A DNA stretch of 64,000 bases from Pseudomonadota bacterium. Its GTDB lineage: Bacteria > Pseudomonadota > Gammaproteobacteria > Burkholderiales > Burkholderiaceae_C. The stretch's first letter is position 1, and each line of letters opens with the position of its first letter. Below are positions 53,424-62,550 of this stretch, in pieces. Location of the stretch: contig JAKBBP010000003.1 of NCBI GenBank assembly GCA_021808445.1, positions 1 through 64,000 on the forward strand, in the 5' to 3' direction. A program made the translations under genes and the position numbers. The notes beneath the pieces were generated by a model, which had not been told where the DNA came from, made no database searches, and saw only the letters and a list, made by a program, of their open reading frames with translations.

Positions 53424-54733
53424 GTCGCGCCTTGCCCATGCGCGACGGCTCGCCCTTGCTGCAGGCCATCGCGCATCCCGGTTGGGGCGAACCGCTGCAC
53501 CGCCAGCTGCTGGTGCTGGTGGGCTCGGCCCTGCTGGGCCTGCTGGTCGGGACGGTGGTGGAGCGCCGCTTCACCGCCTCGACCTGGAAGGGCGCCTTCG
53601 TCGCTGCGCTGCGGCACGGCGTGGGCCTGCCGCTGGTGGCGCTGCTTGCCCTGCAACTGACCCGCCATGTCTCGCGCGACCTGCAGCGCGCCGAACTGCT
53701 CAAGGTCATGTTGCCCGTGCTGGCGGTCTGGCTGCTGGCGCGGGTGGCCGCGCGCGCCGCGCACCGGGTGCTGGCCGATCCCCACAGCGCCCGCTGGCTG
53801 ACCTGGGTGGTGCGCCTGTGCGCGGGGCTCGGACTGCTGTTGTACCTGACCGGTGCGCTGCCGGAGATCATCGAGGCGCTGGACGCCGTCTCGGTGCATA
53901 TCGGTCCGCAGCGACTGACCGCCTGGACCCTGCTGCGCGGCGTGGTGTCGGTGGCCGTGACCCTGTTGCTGGCCTTGTGGCTGTCCTCGCTGATCGAGGC
54001 GCGGCTGCTGGCCTCGCCGCTGGACATCAACCTGCGGCTGGTGGTCTCCCGCCTGGTGCGCGCAGGGGTCTTCACGGCGGCCCTGCTGACCGCGCTGCAG
54101 ATGGTGGGCATCGACCTGACGGTGCTGGGAGTGTTCGGTGGCGCGCTGGGCGTCGGGCTGGGCCTGGGCCTGCAGCGCATCGCCGCCAACTATGTGTCGG
54201 GCTTCGTCATCCTGCTCGAACGCAGCGTACGCGTGGGCGACAACGTGCGCCTCGACACTTTCCAGGGGCGCATCCAGGACATCAAGACCCGCTACACGGT
54301 GGTGCGCAGCGCCGGCGGCACGGAGTCCATCGTGCCCAACGAGATGCTGATCTCCAGCCGCATCGAGAATCTTTCCTACACGGATCCGAACGTCTGGTTC
54401 TCCACCGTGGTGTCGGTGGCCTACGGCAGCGACCTGGAACAGGTGCTGGCACTGCTCCCCGCCGCGGCGGCCACGGTGCCCAGGGTCGTGGCCCAGCCCG
54501 GCCCCTCGGCCGTGCTGAGCAATTTCGGCGCCGACGGGCTGGAGATCACCGTCGGGTTCTGGATCGCCGATCCCGAGAACGGTACCCTCAATGTTCGCGG
54601 AGCCGTGAACCTGGCCCTGTGGCGCACCCTGCGCGAAGCAGGGATCGAGATCCCGTTTCCGCAGCGTGTGCTGCACTGGGCCGCCGGCGCTGCGCCGGGA
54701 GCCGGTGCGGCGCAGTCCGGGCTCGGGGCTTGA
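53420..54733 (+). CDS. MscS-family mechanosensitive ion channel
   Basis: The 437-residue product (GTG at 53420; ATG at 53438 is an alternative) has about five membrane helices. The pore-lining stretch FGGALGVGLGLGLQRIAANYVSGFVILLERSVRVGDNV is typical of MscS. The beta domain has RYTVVRSAGGTESIVPNEMLISSRIENLS. It releases solutes on hypo-osmotic shock. It is translationally coupled to the ECHDC3-like gene. Confidence 0.9.
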   Translation: MSRALPMRDGSPLLQAIAHPGWGEPLHRQLLVLVGSALLGLLVGTVVERRFTASTWKGAFVAALRHGVGLPLVALLALQLTRHVSRDLQRAELLKVMLPVLAVWLLARVAARAAHRVLADPHSARWLTWVVRLCAGLGLLLYLTGALPEIIEALDAVSVHIGPQRLTAWTLLRGVVSVAVTLLLALWLSSLIEARLLASPLDINLRLVVSRLVRAGVFTAALLTALQMVGIDLTVLGVFGGALGVGLGLGLQRIAANYVSGFVILLERSVRVGDNVRLDTFQGRIQDIKTRYTVVRSAGGTESIVPNEMLISSRIENLSYTDPNVWFSTVVSVAYGSDLEQVLALLPAAAATVPRVVAQPGPSAVLSNFGADGLEITVGFWIADPENGTLNVRGAVNLALWRTLREAGIEIPFPQRVLHWAAGAAPGAGAAQSGLGA

Positions 54734-54759
54734 TTCGACATCGGACTTGCCGATACACT
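54730..54759 (+). promoter_or_regulatory. Putative sigma-70 promoter for etfBA
   Basis: TTGATT, 18 bases, TACACT, at the end of the MscS gene. Each hexamer matches 4 of 6. It lies just upstream of the palindrome at 54769-54780. Confidence 0.4.
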
Positions 54760-54768
54760 GCAAAAAAA

Positions 54769-54780
54769 GAACGATCGTTC
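54769..54780. promoter_or_regulatory. Palindromic operator before etfBA
   Basis: GAACGATCGTTC is a perfect 12-base palindrome next to an A-run, 64 bases before etfB and 9 bases after the putative -10. Sites of this type (AACGATCGTT) fit TetR-family fatty-acid regulators, but which regulator cannot be told. Confidence 0.5.
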
Positions 54781-54844
54781 GCTTTTGGTCGCGAGCCGCT
54801 TCCGGCGGCGATGCGCGGCCGTCATCTCCTGAGGAGTCTGAGGC

Positions 54845-55594
54845 ATGAAGGTTCTGGTCGCCGTCAAGCGGGTCGTGGACTACAACGTGAAGGTCCGCGT
54901 GAAGTCCGACGGCAGTGGTGTGGACACCGCCGGGGTGAAGATGAGCATGAACCCCTTCGACGAGATCGCGGTGGAGGAGGCGGTGCGCCTGAAGGAAAAG
55001 GGCGCGGCCACCGAGATCGTGGCCTTCAGCGCCGGGGTGGCGGCCTGCCAGGAGACCCTGCGCACGGCGCTGGCCATCGGCGCCGACCGCGGCGTGCTGG
55101 TGCAGACCGAGACCGAGCTGCAGCCGCTGGCGGTGGCCAAGCTGCTCAAGGCCGTGGTGGACAGGGAGCAGCCGCGCCTGGTGATCCTGGGCAAGCAGGC
55201 CATCGACGACGACAGCAACCAGACGGCGCAGATGCTGGCGGCGTTGCTGGGCTGGGGCCAGGCCACCTTCGCCTCGAAGGTGGAGATCGACGGCGACAAG
55301 GCGCGGGTCACGCGCGAGGTGGACGGCGGGCTGGAGACCCTGGAGCTGGCGCTGCCGCTGGTGGTCAGCACCGACCTGCGCCTGAACGAGCCGCGCTACG
55401 TGACCCTGCCCAACATCATGAAGGCGAAGAAAAAGCCCCTGGATACCCACAGCCCCGAGGAGCTGGGCGTGGACGTGGCGCCGCGCCTGAAGACGCTGAA
55501 GGTGGCCGAGCCCCCGAAGCGCGGCGCCGGCGTGAAGGTACCCGACGTGGCCACGCTGGTGGCCAAGCTCAAGAACGAAGCCAAGGTGATCTGA
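54845..55594 (+). CDS. etfB: Electron transfer flavoprotein beta subunit
   Basis: The 249-residue product matches Etf[66 protein letters not shown] and the [20 protein letters not shown] loop. It takes electrons from acyl-CoA dehydrogenases and passes them via EtfA to ETF-quinone oxidoreductase. TGAGGAG precedes the ATG. etfA follows after 10 bases. Confidence 0.97.
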   Translation: MKVLVAVKRVVDYNVKVRVKSDGSGVDTAGVKMSMNPFDEIAVEEAVRLKEKGAATEIVAFSAGVAACQETLRTALAIGADRGVLVQTETELQPLAVAKLLKAVVDREQPRLVILGKQAIDDDSNQTAQMLAALLGWGQATFASKVEIDGDKARVTREVDGGLETLELALPLVVSTDLRLNEPRYVTLPNIMKAKKKPLDTHSPEELGVDVAPRLKTLKVAEPPKRGAGVKVPDVATLVAKLKNEAKVI

Positions 55595-55604
55595 AGGAAG
55601 CCCC

Positions 55605-56537
55605 ATGAGCGCACTTGTCCTTGCCGAACACGACAACCAGGCCGTCAAGGCGGCGACCCTCAACACGGTGGCCGCGGCCGCCGCCTGCGGCGGCGAGGTG
55701 CACGTGCTGGTGGCCGGCCACGGCTGCGGCGCCGCCGCGCAGGCGGCCGCGCGCATCGCCGGCGTGACCAAGGTGTTGTGCGCCGATGCGCCTGCGCTTG
55801 CCGATGCGCTGGCGGAGAACCTGGCGGCGCAGATCGTCGCGCTGGCGCCGGACTACAGCCACATCCTGGCGCCCGCCACGGCCTCGGGCAAGAACGTGAT
55901 GCCGCGCGTGGCTGCGCTGCTGGACGTGATGCAGATCTCCGACATCATCCACGTGCTGGCGCCCGACACCTTCGACCGCCCGATCTACGCCGGCAACGCC
56001 ATCGCCACCGTGCAGAGCGCCGACAAGGTGAAGGTGATCACGGTGCGCACCACCGGCTTCGACCCGGTGGCCGCCGAAGGAGGCCATGCCACGGTCGAGC
56101 CGGTCGACGCGGCGCCCGACAGCGGCAAGAGCCGCCTGGTGGGGCGCGAGCAGACCAAGAGCGAACGCCCGGAACTCGGCGGCGCGAAGATCGTCGTCTC
56201 GGGAGGGCGCGGGCTGGGTTCGAAGGAGAACTTCGACGCCGTGATGACCCCGCTGGCCGACAAGCTCGGCGCGGCGCTGGGTGCCAGCCGGGCCGCGGTG
56301 GACGCGGGCTACGCCCCCAACGACTGGCAGGTGGGGCAGACCGGCAAGATCGTCGCCCCGCAGCTGTACGTGGCGGTCGGCATCTCCGGGGCCATCCAGC
56401 ACCTGGCCGGCATGAAGGATTCGAAGGTGATCGTGGCCATCAACAAGGACGAGGAAGCCCCCATCTTCGGCGTGGCCGACTACGGACTGGTGGCCGACCT
56501 GTTCACCGCCGTGCCCGAGATGGTTCGCGCTCTCTGA
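55605..56537 (+). CDS. etfA: Electron transfer flavoprotein alpha subunit
   Basis: The 310-residue product matches Etf[43 protein letters not shown], and the FAD-binding C-terminal half ([93 protein letters not shown]). It forms the ETF heterodimer with EtfB. Confidence 0.97.
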   Translation: MSALVLAEHDNQAVKAATLNTVAAAAACGGEVHVLVAGHGCGAAAQAAARIAGVTKVLCADAPALADALAENLAAQIVALAPDYSHILAPATASGKNVMPRVAALLDVMQISDIIHVLAPDTFDRPIYAGNAIATVQSADKVKVITVRTTGFDPVAAEGGHATVEPVDAAPDSGKSRLVGREQTKSERPELGGAKIVVSGGRGLGSKENFDAVMTPLADKLGAALGASRAAVDAGYAPNDWQVGQTGKIVAPQLYVAVGISGAIQHLAGMKDSKVIVAINKDEEAPIFGVADYGLVADLFTAVPEMVRAL

Positions 56538-56588
56538 TCTCCCCCGGGCCGGGGCTGCCCCGGCCGGAACTTCCTGCTGGATGCCCCG

Positions 56589-58376
56589 ATGAGTGACTAC
56601 AACGCCCCGGTGAAGGACATGATGTTCGTGCTCGGCAAGCTCGCCGGGCTCGACGAGGTGGCGGCGACCCCCGCCTACCGCGATGCCGGCGCCGACGCCG
56701 AGACCGCGGCCGCCGTGCTGGACGAGTGCGCGCGCTTCACGCGTGAGGTCGTGGCGCCGCTGAACCGCTCCGGCGACAAGCAGCCCTCGATCTGGAAGGA
56801 CGGCTCGGTGAGTACCTCGCCGGGCTTCCGCGAGGCCTACGCGAGCTTCACCCAGGGTGGATGGCAGGGGCTGCAGCACCCCCAGGAGCACGGCGGCCAG
56901 GGCCTGCCCAAGCTGATCGGGGCGGCCTGCAACGAAATGCTCAACAGCGCGAACCTCAGTTTCGCGCTGTGCCCCTTGCTCACGGACGGTGCCATCGAGG
57001 CGCTGCTCACGGCCGGGTCCGCCTCGCAGCAGGCGCGCTACCTGCCGCGTCTGGTGTCGGGCGAGTGGACCGGCACGATGAACCTCACCGAGCCGCAGGC
57101 GGGTTCGGACCTCGCGCTGGTGCGCACCCGGGCGGTTCCGCAGGACGATGGAAGCTACCGGCTTTTCGGCCAGAAGATCTTCATCACCTACGGGGAGCAC
57201 GACATGGCGGACAACATCGTCCACCTGGTGCTCGCGCGCCTTCCGGACGCTCCGGCCGGGGTCAAGGGTATTTCGCTGTTCATCGCGCCGAAGGTGCTCG
57301 AGGACGGTCGGCGCAATGACGTCTGGTGCGCGTCGCTGGAACACAAGCTGGGCATCAAGGCGAGCCCGACCGCGGTGCTGCTGTACGGCGACGACAAGGG
57401 CGAGGTCGGTCCGGGCGCCATCGCCGAGATGGTGGGCGAGCCCGGTCGAGGGCTGGAGTTCATGTTCATCATGATGAACGCCGCGCGCTATGCCGTGGGC
57501 ATGCAGGGCGTGGGGCTGGCCGAGCGCGCCTACCAGCAGGCGGCCGCCTATGCGCGCCAGCGCGTGCAATCGCGCCCGCCGGGCGCGCGCGAGTCCACGA
57601 CCATCGTGCACCACCCCGACGTGCGGCGCATGCTCATGACCATGCGCGCGCTCACCGAGGGTTCGCGCGCGCTGGCCCTGGTCGCCGCCGGGCTGCACGA
57701 CCTGGGCATCGGCGAGACCGACGCCTCGCGCCGCGCCGCACACACGGCCGCCTATGAATTCCTGGTGCCGGTGGTCAAGGGCTTCAGCACCGAAGTCAGC
57801 CTCGAGGTGAGTTCGCTGGGTGTGCAGGTGCACGGCGGCATGGGTTTCATCGAGGAAACCGGTGCCGCGCAGCATTACCGCGACGCGCGCATCCTGCCGA
57901 TCTACGAAGGCACCACGGCCATCCAGGCCAACGACCTCGTGGGACGCAAGACCCTGCGTGATTCGGGGGCGCTCGCCGGCCAATTCGCCGATCGCGTGCG
58001 CGCGACCCAGCGGGAACTGGCCGCGCAGTCGCAGGCCGGCGCCCGCACCATGGCCGTGCGCCTGGACGAGGCCCTGGTCGCCTACGGCGACGTGGTCGAC
58101 TTCCTGGTGCGCAATGGCGCCGAGGCCCCCGAGAAGGCCTATGCCGGCAGCGTGCCCTACCTGATGCTGTGCGGCTATCTGTTCAGCGCCTGGCAGATGG
58201 GTCGGGCCTGGCTGGCCGCCGGCGCGCTGCCCGCCGAGGAGGGAGAGTTCGCGAGGGCCAAGCAGACCACCGCCGAGTTCTTCTGCACCCACCTGCTGCC
58301 GCGCTGCGCCGCGCTGCGTGACGCCGTGGTCGACGGGGCCGCCAGCGTCATGGCGCTTCCCGTCGAGCTTTTCTGA
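56589..58376 (+). CDS. Acyl-CoA dehydrogenase (large, DmdC/FadE-like type)
   Basis: The 595-residue product is a large acyl-CoA dehydrogenase: NLTEPQAGSDLALVRTRA, GQKIFITYGEHDMADNIVHLVLAR, YGDDKGEVGPGAI and VQVHGGMGFIEETGAAQHYRDARILPIYEGTTAIQ, where the Glu of YEGT is the usual catalytic base. The extra C-terminal domain (AQFADRVRATQRELAAQ onward) puts it with the 600-residue DmdC-like group. It donates electrons to the EtfBA pair encoded just upstream (51-base gap). Confidence 0.92.
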   Translation: MSDYNAPVKDMMFVLGKLAGLDEVAATPAYRDAGADAETAAAVLDECARFTREVVAPLNRSGDKQPSIWKDGSVSTSPGFREAYASFTQGGWQGLQHPQEHGGQGLPKLIGAACNEMLNSANLSFALCPLLTDGAIEALLTAGSASQQARYLPRLVSGEWTGTMNLTEPQAGSDLALVRTRAVPQDDGSYRLFGQKIFITYGEHDMADNIVHLVLARLPDAPAGVKGISLFIAPKVLEDGRRNDVWCASLEHKLGIKASPTAVLLYGDDKGEVGPGAIAEMVGEPGRGLEFMFIMMNAARYAVGMQGVGLAERAYQQAAAYARQRVQSRPPGARESTTIVHHPDVRRMLMTMRALTEGSRALALVAAGLHDLGIGETDASRRAAHTAAYEFLVPVVKGFSTEVSLEVSSLGVQVHGGMGFIEETGAAQHYRDARILPIYEGTTAIQANDLVGRKTLRDSGALAGQFADRVRATQRELAAQSQAGARTMAVRLDEALVAYGDVVDFLVRNGAEAPEKAYAGSVPYLMLCGYLFSAWQMGRAWLAAGALPAEEGEFARAKQTTAEFFCTHLLPRCAALRDAVVDGAASVMALPVELF

Positions 58377-58388
58377 GCCATCGCGTCC

Positions 58389-59348
58389 ATGTCCCTGCCC
58401 GCCATCCTGTCGAGCCTGCGCCTGCCGGTGATCGGCTCGCCGCTGTTCATCCTCTCCAACCCCGAGCTCGTGATCGCGCAGTGCACCGCGGGCATCGTCG
58501 GCAGCTTTCCGGCGCTCAACGCGCGTCCCGCCTCCCAGCTCGACGAGTGGCTGGCGCAGGTCACCGAGGCGCTGGCCGCCTGGGATCGAGCGCATCCCGG
58601 GCAGCCGGCGGCTCCCTTTGCCGTGAACCAGATCGTGCATCGCAGCAACGAGCGCCTGGAGCACGACATGGAGCTGTGCGCGCGTTACCGGGTGCCGCTG
58701 GTGATCACCTCGCTGGGCGCGCGCCCCGAGGTGAACCAGGCCGTGCACTCCTGGGGGGGCATCGTGCTGCACGACGTCATCGACGATCGCTTCGCCCGCA
58801 AGGCGGTCGAGAAGGGAGCCGATGGGCTGATCGCGGTGGCGGCGGGGGCTGGCGGACACGCCGGCACGCTGTCGCCCTTCGCGCTGGTGCAGGAAATCCG
58901 CGCCTGGTTCGACGGACCGCTGGTGTTGTCGGGGGCCATCGCGCGCGGCGATTCGATCCTGGCCGCTCAGGCCATGGGCGCCGACCTGGCCTACATCGGC
59001 AGCGCCTTCATCGCCACCGAGGAGGCGCGCGCGGTCGGCGCCTACAAGCAGATGGTGGTGGATTCGAGCGCGCGCGACATCGTCTACTCCAGCCTGTTCA
59101 CCGGCGTGCTGGGCAATTACCTGCGCGGCTCCATCGTGGCTGCGGGGCTCGACCCCGAGCACCTTCCGGCGGGCGACCCCAGCCAGATGGACTTCGCGGC
59201 GGCCATCGGCGGGGCCAAGGCCTGGAAGGACATCTGGGGCTGCGGACAGGGTATCGGCGCGGTGCGCGAGGTCGTTCCGGCGCGCGCATTGGTGCAGCGC
59301 CTGCAGTCCGAGTACGAGGCGGCTCGAGCCCGCCTGTGCGCGGCCTGA
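58389..59348 (+). CDS. Nitronate monooxygenase family flavoprotein
   Basis: The 319-residue product is an FMN barrel protein: LRLPVIGSPLFILSNPELVIAQCTAGIVGSFPALNARP, FAVNQIVHRSNERL, VAAGAGGHAGTLSPFALVQEI (catalytic His region) and LSGAIARGDSILAAQAMGADLAYIGSAFIATEEA (FMN phosphate site). It oxidises nitronates or is an NMO-related enoyl reductase. It follows the acyl-CoA dehydrogenase by 12 bases and is probably co-transcribed with it. Confidence 0.9.
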   Translation: MSLPAILSSLRLPVIGSPLFILSNPELVIAQCTAGIVGSFPALNARPASQLDEWLAQVTEALAAWDRAHPGQPAAPFAVNQIVHRSNERLEHDMELCARYRVPLVITSLGARPEVNQAVHSWGGIVLHDVIDDRFARKAVEKGADGLIAVAAGAGGHAGTLSPFALVQEIRAWFDGPLVLSGAIARGDSILAAQAMGADLAYIGSAFIATEEARAVGAYKQMVVDSSARDIVYSSLFTGVLGNYLRGSIVAAGLDPEHLPAGDPSQMDFAAAIGGAKAWKDIWGCGQGIGAVREVVPARALVQRLQSEYEAARARLCAA

Positions 59349-59499
59349 GCCCGCGGCGCGCCCGGGGGTGGGTTCCCGCCCCGGCGATCGCGGGTTGGGA
59401 AGAGACTGTCGCATGCAGGCAGCATGACCCGGTGACCTGACAGCCCGTCGGGTTGCGGGGGCATGGTCGACGGACGGGTTGGGCGCAGCCTACAAGGTC

Positions 59500-59534
59500 C
59501 TCCTCCCCCTCGTCGACGAGGGCGCGGGGAGGAG
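59500..59534 (+). promoter_or_regulatory. Strong hairpin in the porin leader
   Basis: CTCCTCCCC (59500-59508) pairs with GGGGAGGAG (59526-59534); the interior holds the 14-base palindrome CCTCGTCGACGAGG (59508-59521). It lies 65 bases before the porin ATG in a 251-base gap with no clear promoter. It could control porin translation or mRNA stability; this is inference. Confidence 0.45.
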
Positions 59535-59599
59535 CATGCCGGGCGCGTTGGCGGCCGCGTGGTCGAAAGGCCCTCGGTCCCTACCTCGCGATCCCGACC

Positions 59600-60775
59600 A
59601 TGAAGCTCTCCCGATGGCTTGTGCAGGCAGGCGGTGCAGCCGCCGCCTGCTGCGGCTGCGCCCAGGCGCAGGACTCCACGCTGCAACTCTACGGTTCCAT
59701 CGACGTCAGCGTCGCGCGCTTCAGTGGCGTGCGCCAGCATCCCTTCGATCCCGACGCCGGGCCGGTCCCCACCTCCGTCACCGGCATGGGGGCCGGGGGC
59801 GTCACCGGCTCGCGCCTGGGCGTGCGCGGCGCGACCGCGCTGTCGCCCGGCCTGAAGCTCGATTTCCTGGCGGAGACGGGCTTTTGCGGCGTGGGGCTGA
59901 ACCAGCTCGACGCCGGCGGCGATCCCGAGTGCTCCGGCGGGGGCTTCATGCAGCGCGCGGCCTGGATCGGGCTCGAAGGGCGCCTGGGCAGGCTGCGCGC
60001 CGGGCGCCAGGTCACGCTGCTGGATGAGCATTCGGCGCAGGGCGACGCCTTCGAAGGCGCCTTCCTGGGCCAGGTGGGCAATATCTCGCTGGTGGGCAAC
60101 AACCACGCCGGTCTCGACATGTCGCGGCTCAGCCAGGCGCTGAGCTGGTCCACGCCGGATCTCGGCGGCTTCGGCCTGCAGGCCCAGTTCACGCCGCATG
60201 CGCGCGGCACGCGGGCCGACGAGGACGGCGACGATGCGCGCGACCCCCAGGCCTGGATCGTGGGTGCGCATTACCGCAGCGCCGCGCTGACGCTGGGCTT
60301 CGACTGGAGTCGCTGGAATCGGGCCTACACGGCCGCGGGCCAGCCGCAGGGCCAGGCCTACCGCCTGTGGCAGGTCTACGCCAGCGTGGGCGTGGGGGCG
60401 CTGGACCTGTATGCGCAGGCACAGCAGGCGAGCGCCGACGGCGCCACCGGGCACCAGCGCATGGTCGACCTGGGCCTGGGCCTGCCGCTGGGACGGGGCC
60501 GGTTGATGGCCTCGATCGGGCGCCACAGCGACTCCATGGCCCCCGCGCCCAGGCGGGTGGAACGCTCCGACGCCACCCAGTACGCGCTGGGCTACAGCCT
60601 GCCCTTGTCCGCGCGCACCCTGCTGTATGCCTCGGCGGCCCATATCGTGAACGACGACGCCACGCCGACCCGCCTGGGTACCGAGCTGGCCGTCGGCGCC
60701 GCCGGGGATGTGGTGCACGGCATCGTGGGGCGCAATTCCAACGGCGTGTCGCTGGGACTTTCCCACAGCTTCTGA
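59600..60775 (+). CDS. General porin, Burkholderiales type
   Basis: The 391-residue product has a Sec signal peptide (MKLSRWLVQAGGAAAACCGCAQA). It is a beta-barrel porin: LYGSIDVSVARFSG, SRLGVRGATALSPGLKLDFLAETGF, AWIGLEGRLGRLRAGRQ, FGLQAQFTPHA, and a C-terminus SLGLSHSF with the terminal Phe required for outer-membrane assembly. The start at 59600 is set by the signal peptide. It forms a trimeric diffusion pore in the outer membrane. Confidence 0.92.
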   Translation: MKLSRWLVQAGGAAAACCGCAQAQDSTLQLYGSIDVSVARFSGVRQHPFDPDAGPVPTSVTGMGAGGVTGSRLGVRGATALSPGLKLDFLAETGFCGVGLNQLDAGGDPECSGGGFMQRAAWIGLEGRLGRLRAGRQVTLLDEHSAQGDAFEGAFLGQVGNISLVGNNHAGLDMSRLSQALSWSTPDLGGFGLQAQFTPHARGTRADEDGDDARDPQAWIVGAHYRSAALTLGFDWSRWNRAYTAAGQPQGQAYRLWQVYASVGVGALDLYAQAQQASADGATGHQRMVDLGLGLPLGRGRLMASIGRHSDSMAPAPRRVERSDATQYALGYSLPLSARTLLYASAAHIVNDDATPTRLGTELAVGAAGDVVHGIVGRNSNGVSLGLSHSF

Positions 60776-60924
60776 GAGGCCCGGACTGTCCCGCGGCGTG
60801 GCGCATGGGCCACATTCCCCCGGGAGTGTGTGCCCATGGGGTATGGGGGCTTGCCTTGCGCACATGGCGGCCAGGGAGTATCGAGGCGCTAGCATGGAGC
60901 GCAAGCCACAGCACCAGGACCTCC

Positions 60925-61605
60925 ATGCCCCAGGAATTCGATCCCGACTACGCCGCGCTGTTCGACAACAACCGCCGCTGGGTTCGCCGCGTCAACGACA
61001 CGCGCCCGGACTTCTTTTCCACGCTGGCGCGCCTTCAGGCCCCGAAATATTTCTGGATCGGCTGCGCGGATTCGAGGGTTCCCGCCAACGAGGTCATCGA
61101 CCTGGCGCCGGGAGAGGTGTTCGTGCACCGCAACGTGGCCAATGTGATGCCGCACTCGGACATGAACTCCATGTCCACGCTGCAATTCGCGGTCGACGTG
61201 CTGCGCGTCGAGCACATCCTGGTGGTCGGGCATTACGGCTGCGGTGGCGTCAAGGCCGTGCTGGACGGAGCTCGCGTCGGGCTGGCGGACAACTGGCTGG
61301 GTCACGTGGGCGACGTCATGGAACGCCACGCCGCGCGCCTGGCCGCCTTGCCCCAGCACCAGCGCTGGGACCGCCTGTGCGAGCTCAATGCGCTCGAGCA
61401 GGCGCACAACGTGTGCCGCACCACGGTGTTGCAGGACGCCTGGGCCCGGGGCCAGCATGTGGAAGTGCACGCCTGCTGCTACGGACTGAAGGACGGCCTG
61501 CTGCGCGACCTGGGGCTGGCCGTGCGCGGCGGACAGGTGCTCACCGAGCGCTTCGGCTCCGCGCTGGACTACGTCGACCATGGTGTCACCGGAGAATCCC
61601 GATGA
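60925..61605 (+). CDS. can: Beta-class carbonic anhydrase
   Basis: The 226-residue product has the zinc ligands of beta carbonic anhydrases: C48/D50/R52 in GCADSRVPA, and H104 and C107 in VGHYGCGGV. It interconverts CO2 and bicarbonate in the cytosol. FVHRNVANVMPHSDMNSMSTLQFAVDVL and EVHACCYGLKDGLLRDLGL are family-typical. A hairpin-like repeat (CATGGGC ... GCCCATG) lies in the 149-base gap after the porin. It overlaps the following small gene (ATGA). Confidence 0.95.
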   Translation: MPQEFDPDYAALFDNNRRWVRRVNDTRPDFFSTLARLQAPKYFWIGCADSRVPANEVIDLAPGEVFVHRNVANVMPHSDMNSMSTLQFAVDVLRVEHILVVGHYGCGGVKAVLDGARVGLADNWLGHVGDVMERHAARLAALPQHQRWDRLCELNALEQAHNVCRTTVLQDAWARGQHVEVHACCYGLKDGLLRDLGLAVRGGQVLTERFGSALDYVDHGVTGESR

Positions 61606-61907
61606 ATTCCCCCGCTTCCGTCTACCCCGGCCTGAACGCCGACCGCCACGGCCTGACCCAGCTCGGGCGCATCGTGCTGGACGCGCGGGTGTTCGGCCTG
61701 ATTCCCGACGAGGAGGACTGCGCGGGCTGGAGCCTGGGACGCATGCAGGAGCTCACGCAGCGCGTCGAGCAGGCCTGGGATCGCCACGGCGGCCTGCCCA
61801 GCAGGCTGCCCGCCGAGTTGCTCCAGCGCCACCAGGCCGTGTACCAGCGGGCCATCGAACAGGCACGTGCCCGCGGCTGGGACCCTGAGCTGGGCGACGA
61901 CGAGTAG
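61602..61907 (+). CDS. Conserved small protein of unknown function
   Basis: The 101-residue product starts MNSPASVYPGLNADRHGLTQLGRIVLDARVFGLIPDEEDCAGW and ends GWDPELGDDE. It is acidic, helical and has no signal or membrane segment. Similar small proteins are, to my recollection, common in betaproteobacteria, but without a known function. Translation is coupled to the carbonic anhydrase by the ATGA overlap, which hints at a related role. Confidence 0.6.
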   Translation: MNSPASVYPGLNADRHGLTQLGRIVLDARVFGLIPDEEDCAGWSLGRMQELTQRVEQAWDRHGGLPSRLPAELLQRHQAVYQRAIEQARARGWDPELGDDE

Positions 61908-61937
61908 GCGCGGGAGGCGCGGGAGGCTTGCGCAGGC

Positions 61938-62363
61938 TCAGGCGCCGCGCCCGTGCCGTTCCCCCCGCGCCGGCAGGTGCAGCAGCGTGGCGGGCCTGTC
62001 GCTGCGGCCGCGCTGGGCGACGGCGTGCAGGGCCTCGTGGAATTCCCGCGGCAGTCGCCGCATGGCGTCGCGCGCAGGCTCGCCGTAGCCCACCGCTTCG
62101 AAATCCACGGCCTGGTCCAGCCCCGTGCGGTGGTCGGGGCGCAGGCGCTCCCAGGCCAGCAAGGCGAGCGCGCGCTGCTGGCTGTCCACGAACACGAATT
62201 CGTCGCGATCGACGATGGCCAGCACCTGCAGGCTGCGGATGGGTACGAAGGCCACGCCGTTGGCGCTGCGCATCTGCAGCGTGCGCGCAAGGTTGTAGGT
62301 GGCCCCGGCCATGCTTCGGGGCTCGCGCCAGAGTTCGGGACCTCGGTGCACCGTGATCTGCAT
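61938..62363 (-). CDS. Hypothetical protein, convergent to the small gene
   Basis: The 141-residue product starts MQITVHRGPELWREPRSMAGATYNL and has SANGVAFVPIRSLQVLAIVDRDEFVFVDSQQRALALLAWE and PREFHEALHAVAQRGRSDRPATLLHLP. It looks like a compact soluble alpha/beta protein; no family is recognised. ATG at 62363 was chosen to fit the coding pattern; a longer frame begins at 62489. A 187-base gap follows to the BrkB gene with no clear feature. Confidence 0.5.
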   Translation of the reverse strand: MQITVHRGPELWREPRSMAGATYNLARTLQMRSANGVAFVPIRSLQVLAIVDRDEFVFVDSQQRALALLAWERLRPDHRTGLDQAVDFEAVGYGEPARDAMRRLPREFHEALHAVAQRGRSDRPATLLHLPARGERHGRGA

Positions 62364-62550
62364 GTTCGCGTCTCGAGTCGACGAGAGGGACGCCCCGCGT
62401 GTCCGCGCGGCATGACCGGCTCCCGCAGGTGGCCAAGCCGATCCTGGGGGCATTTTGCATCCCCTGCAGGTGGAGGCGCCAGTCTTCATCCCGTGTGCTT
62501 GGGGTTATTCCGGCGTGCACGGCCCCGGCTCACCGGCGCGAGACCTGGTT

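Noticed and set aside
55569..59414. 1281-codon open frame on the minus strand
   Set aside because: It is antisense to etfA, the acyl-CoA dehydrogenase and nitronate monooxygenase genes, and its translation has no family motifs.
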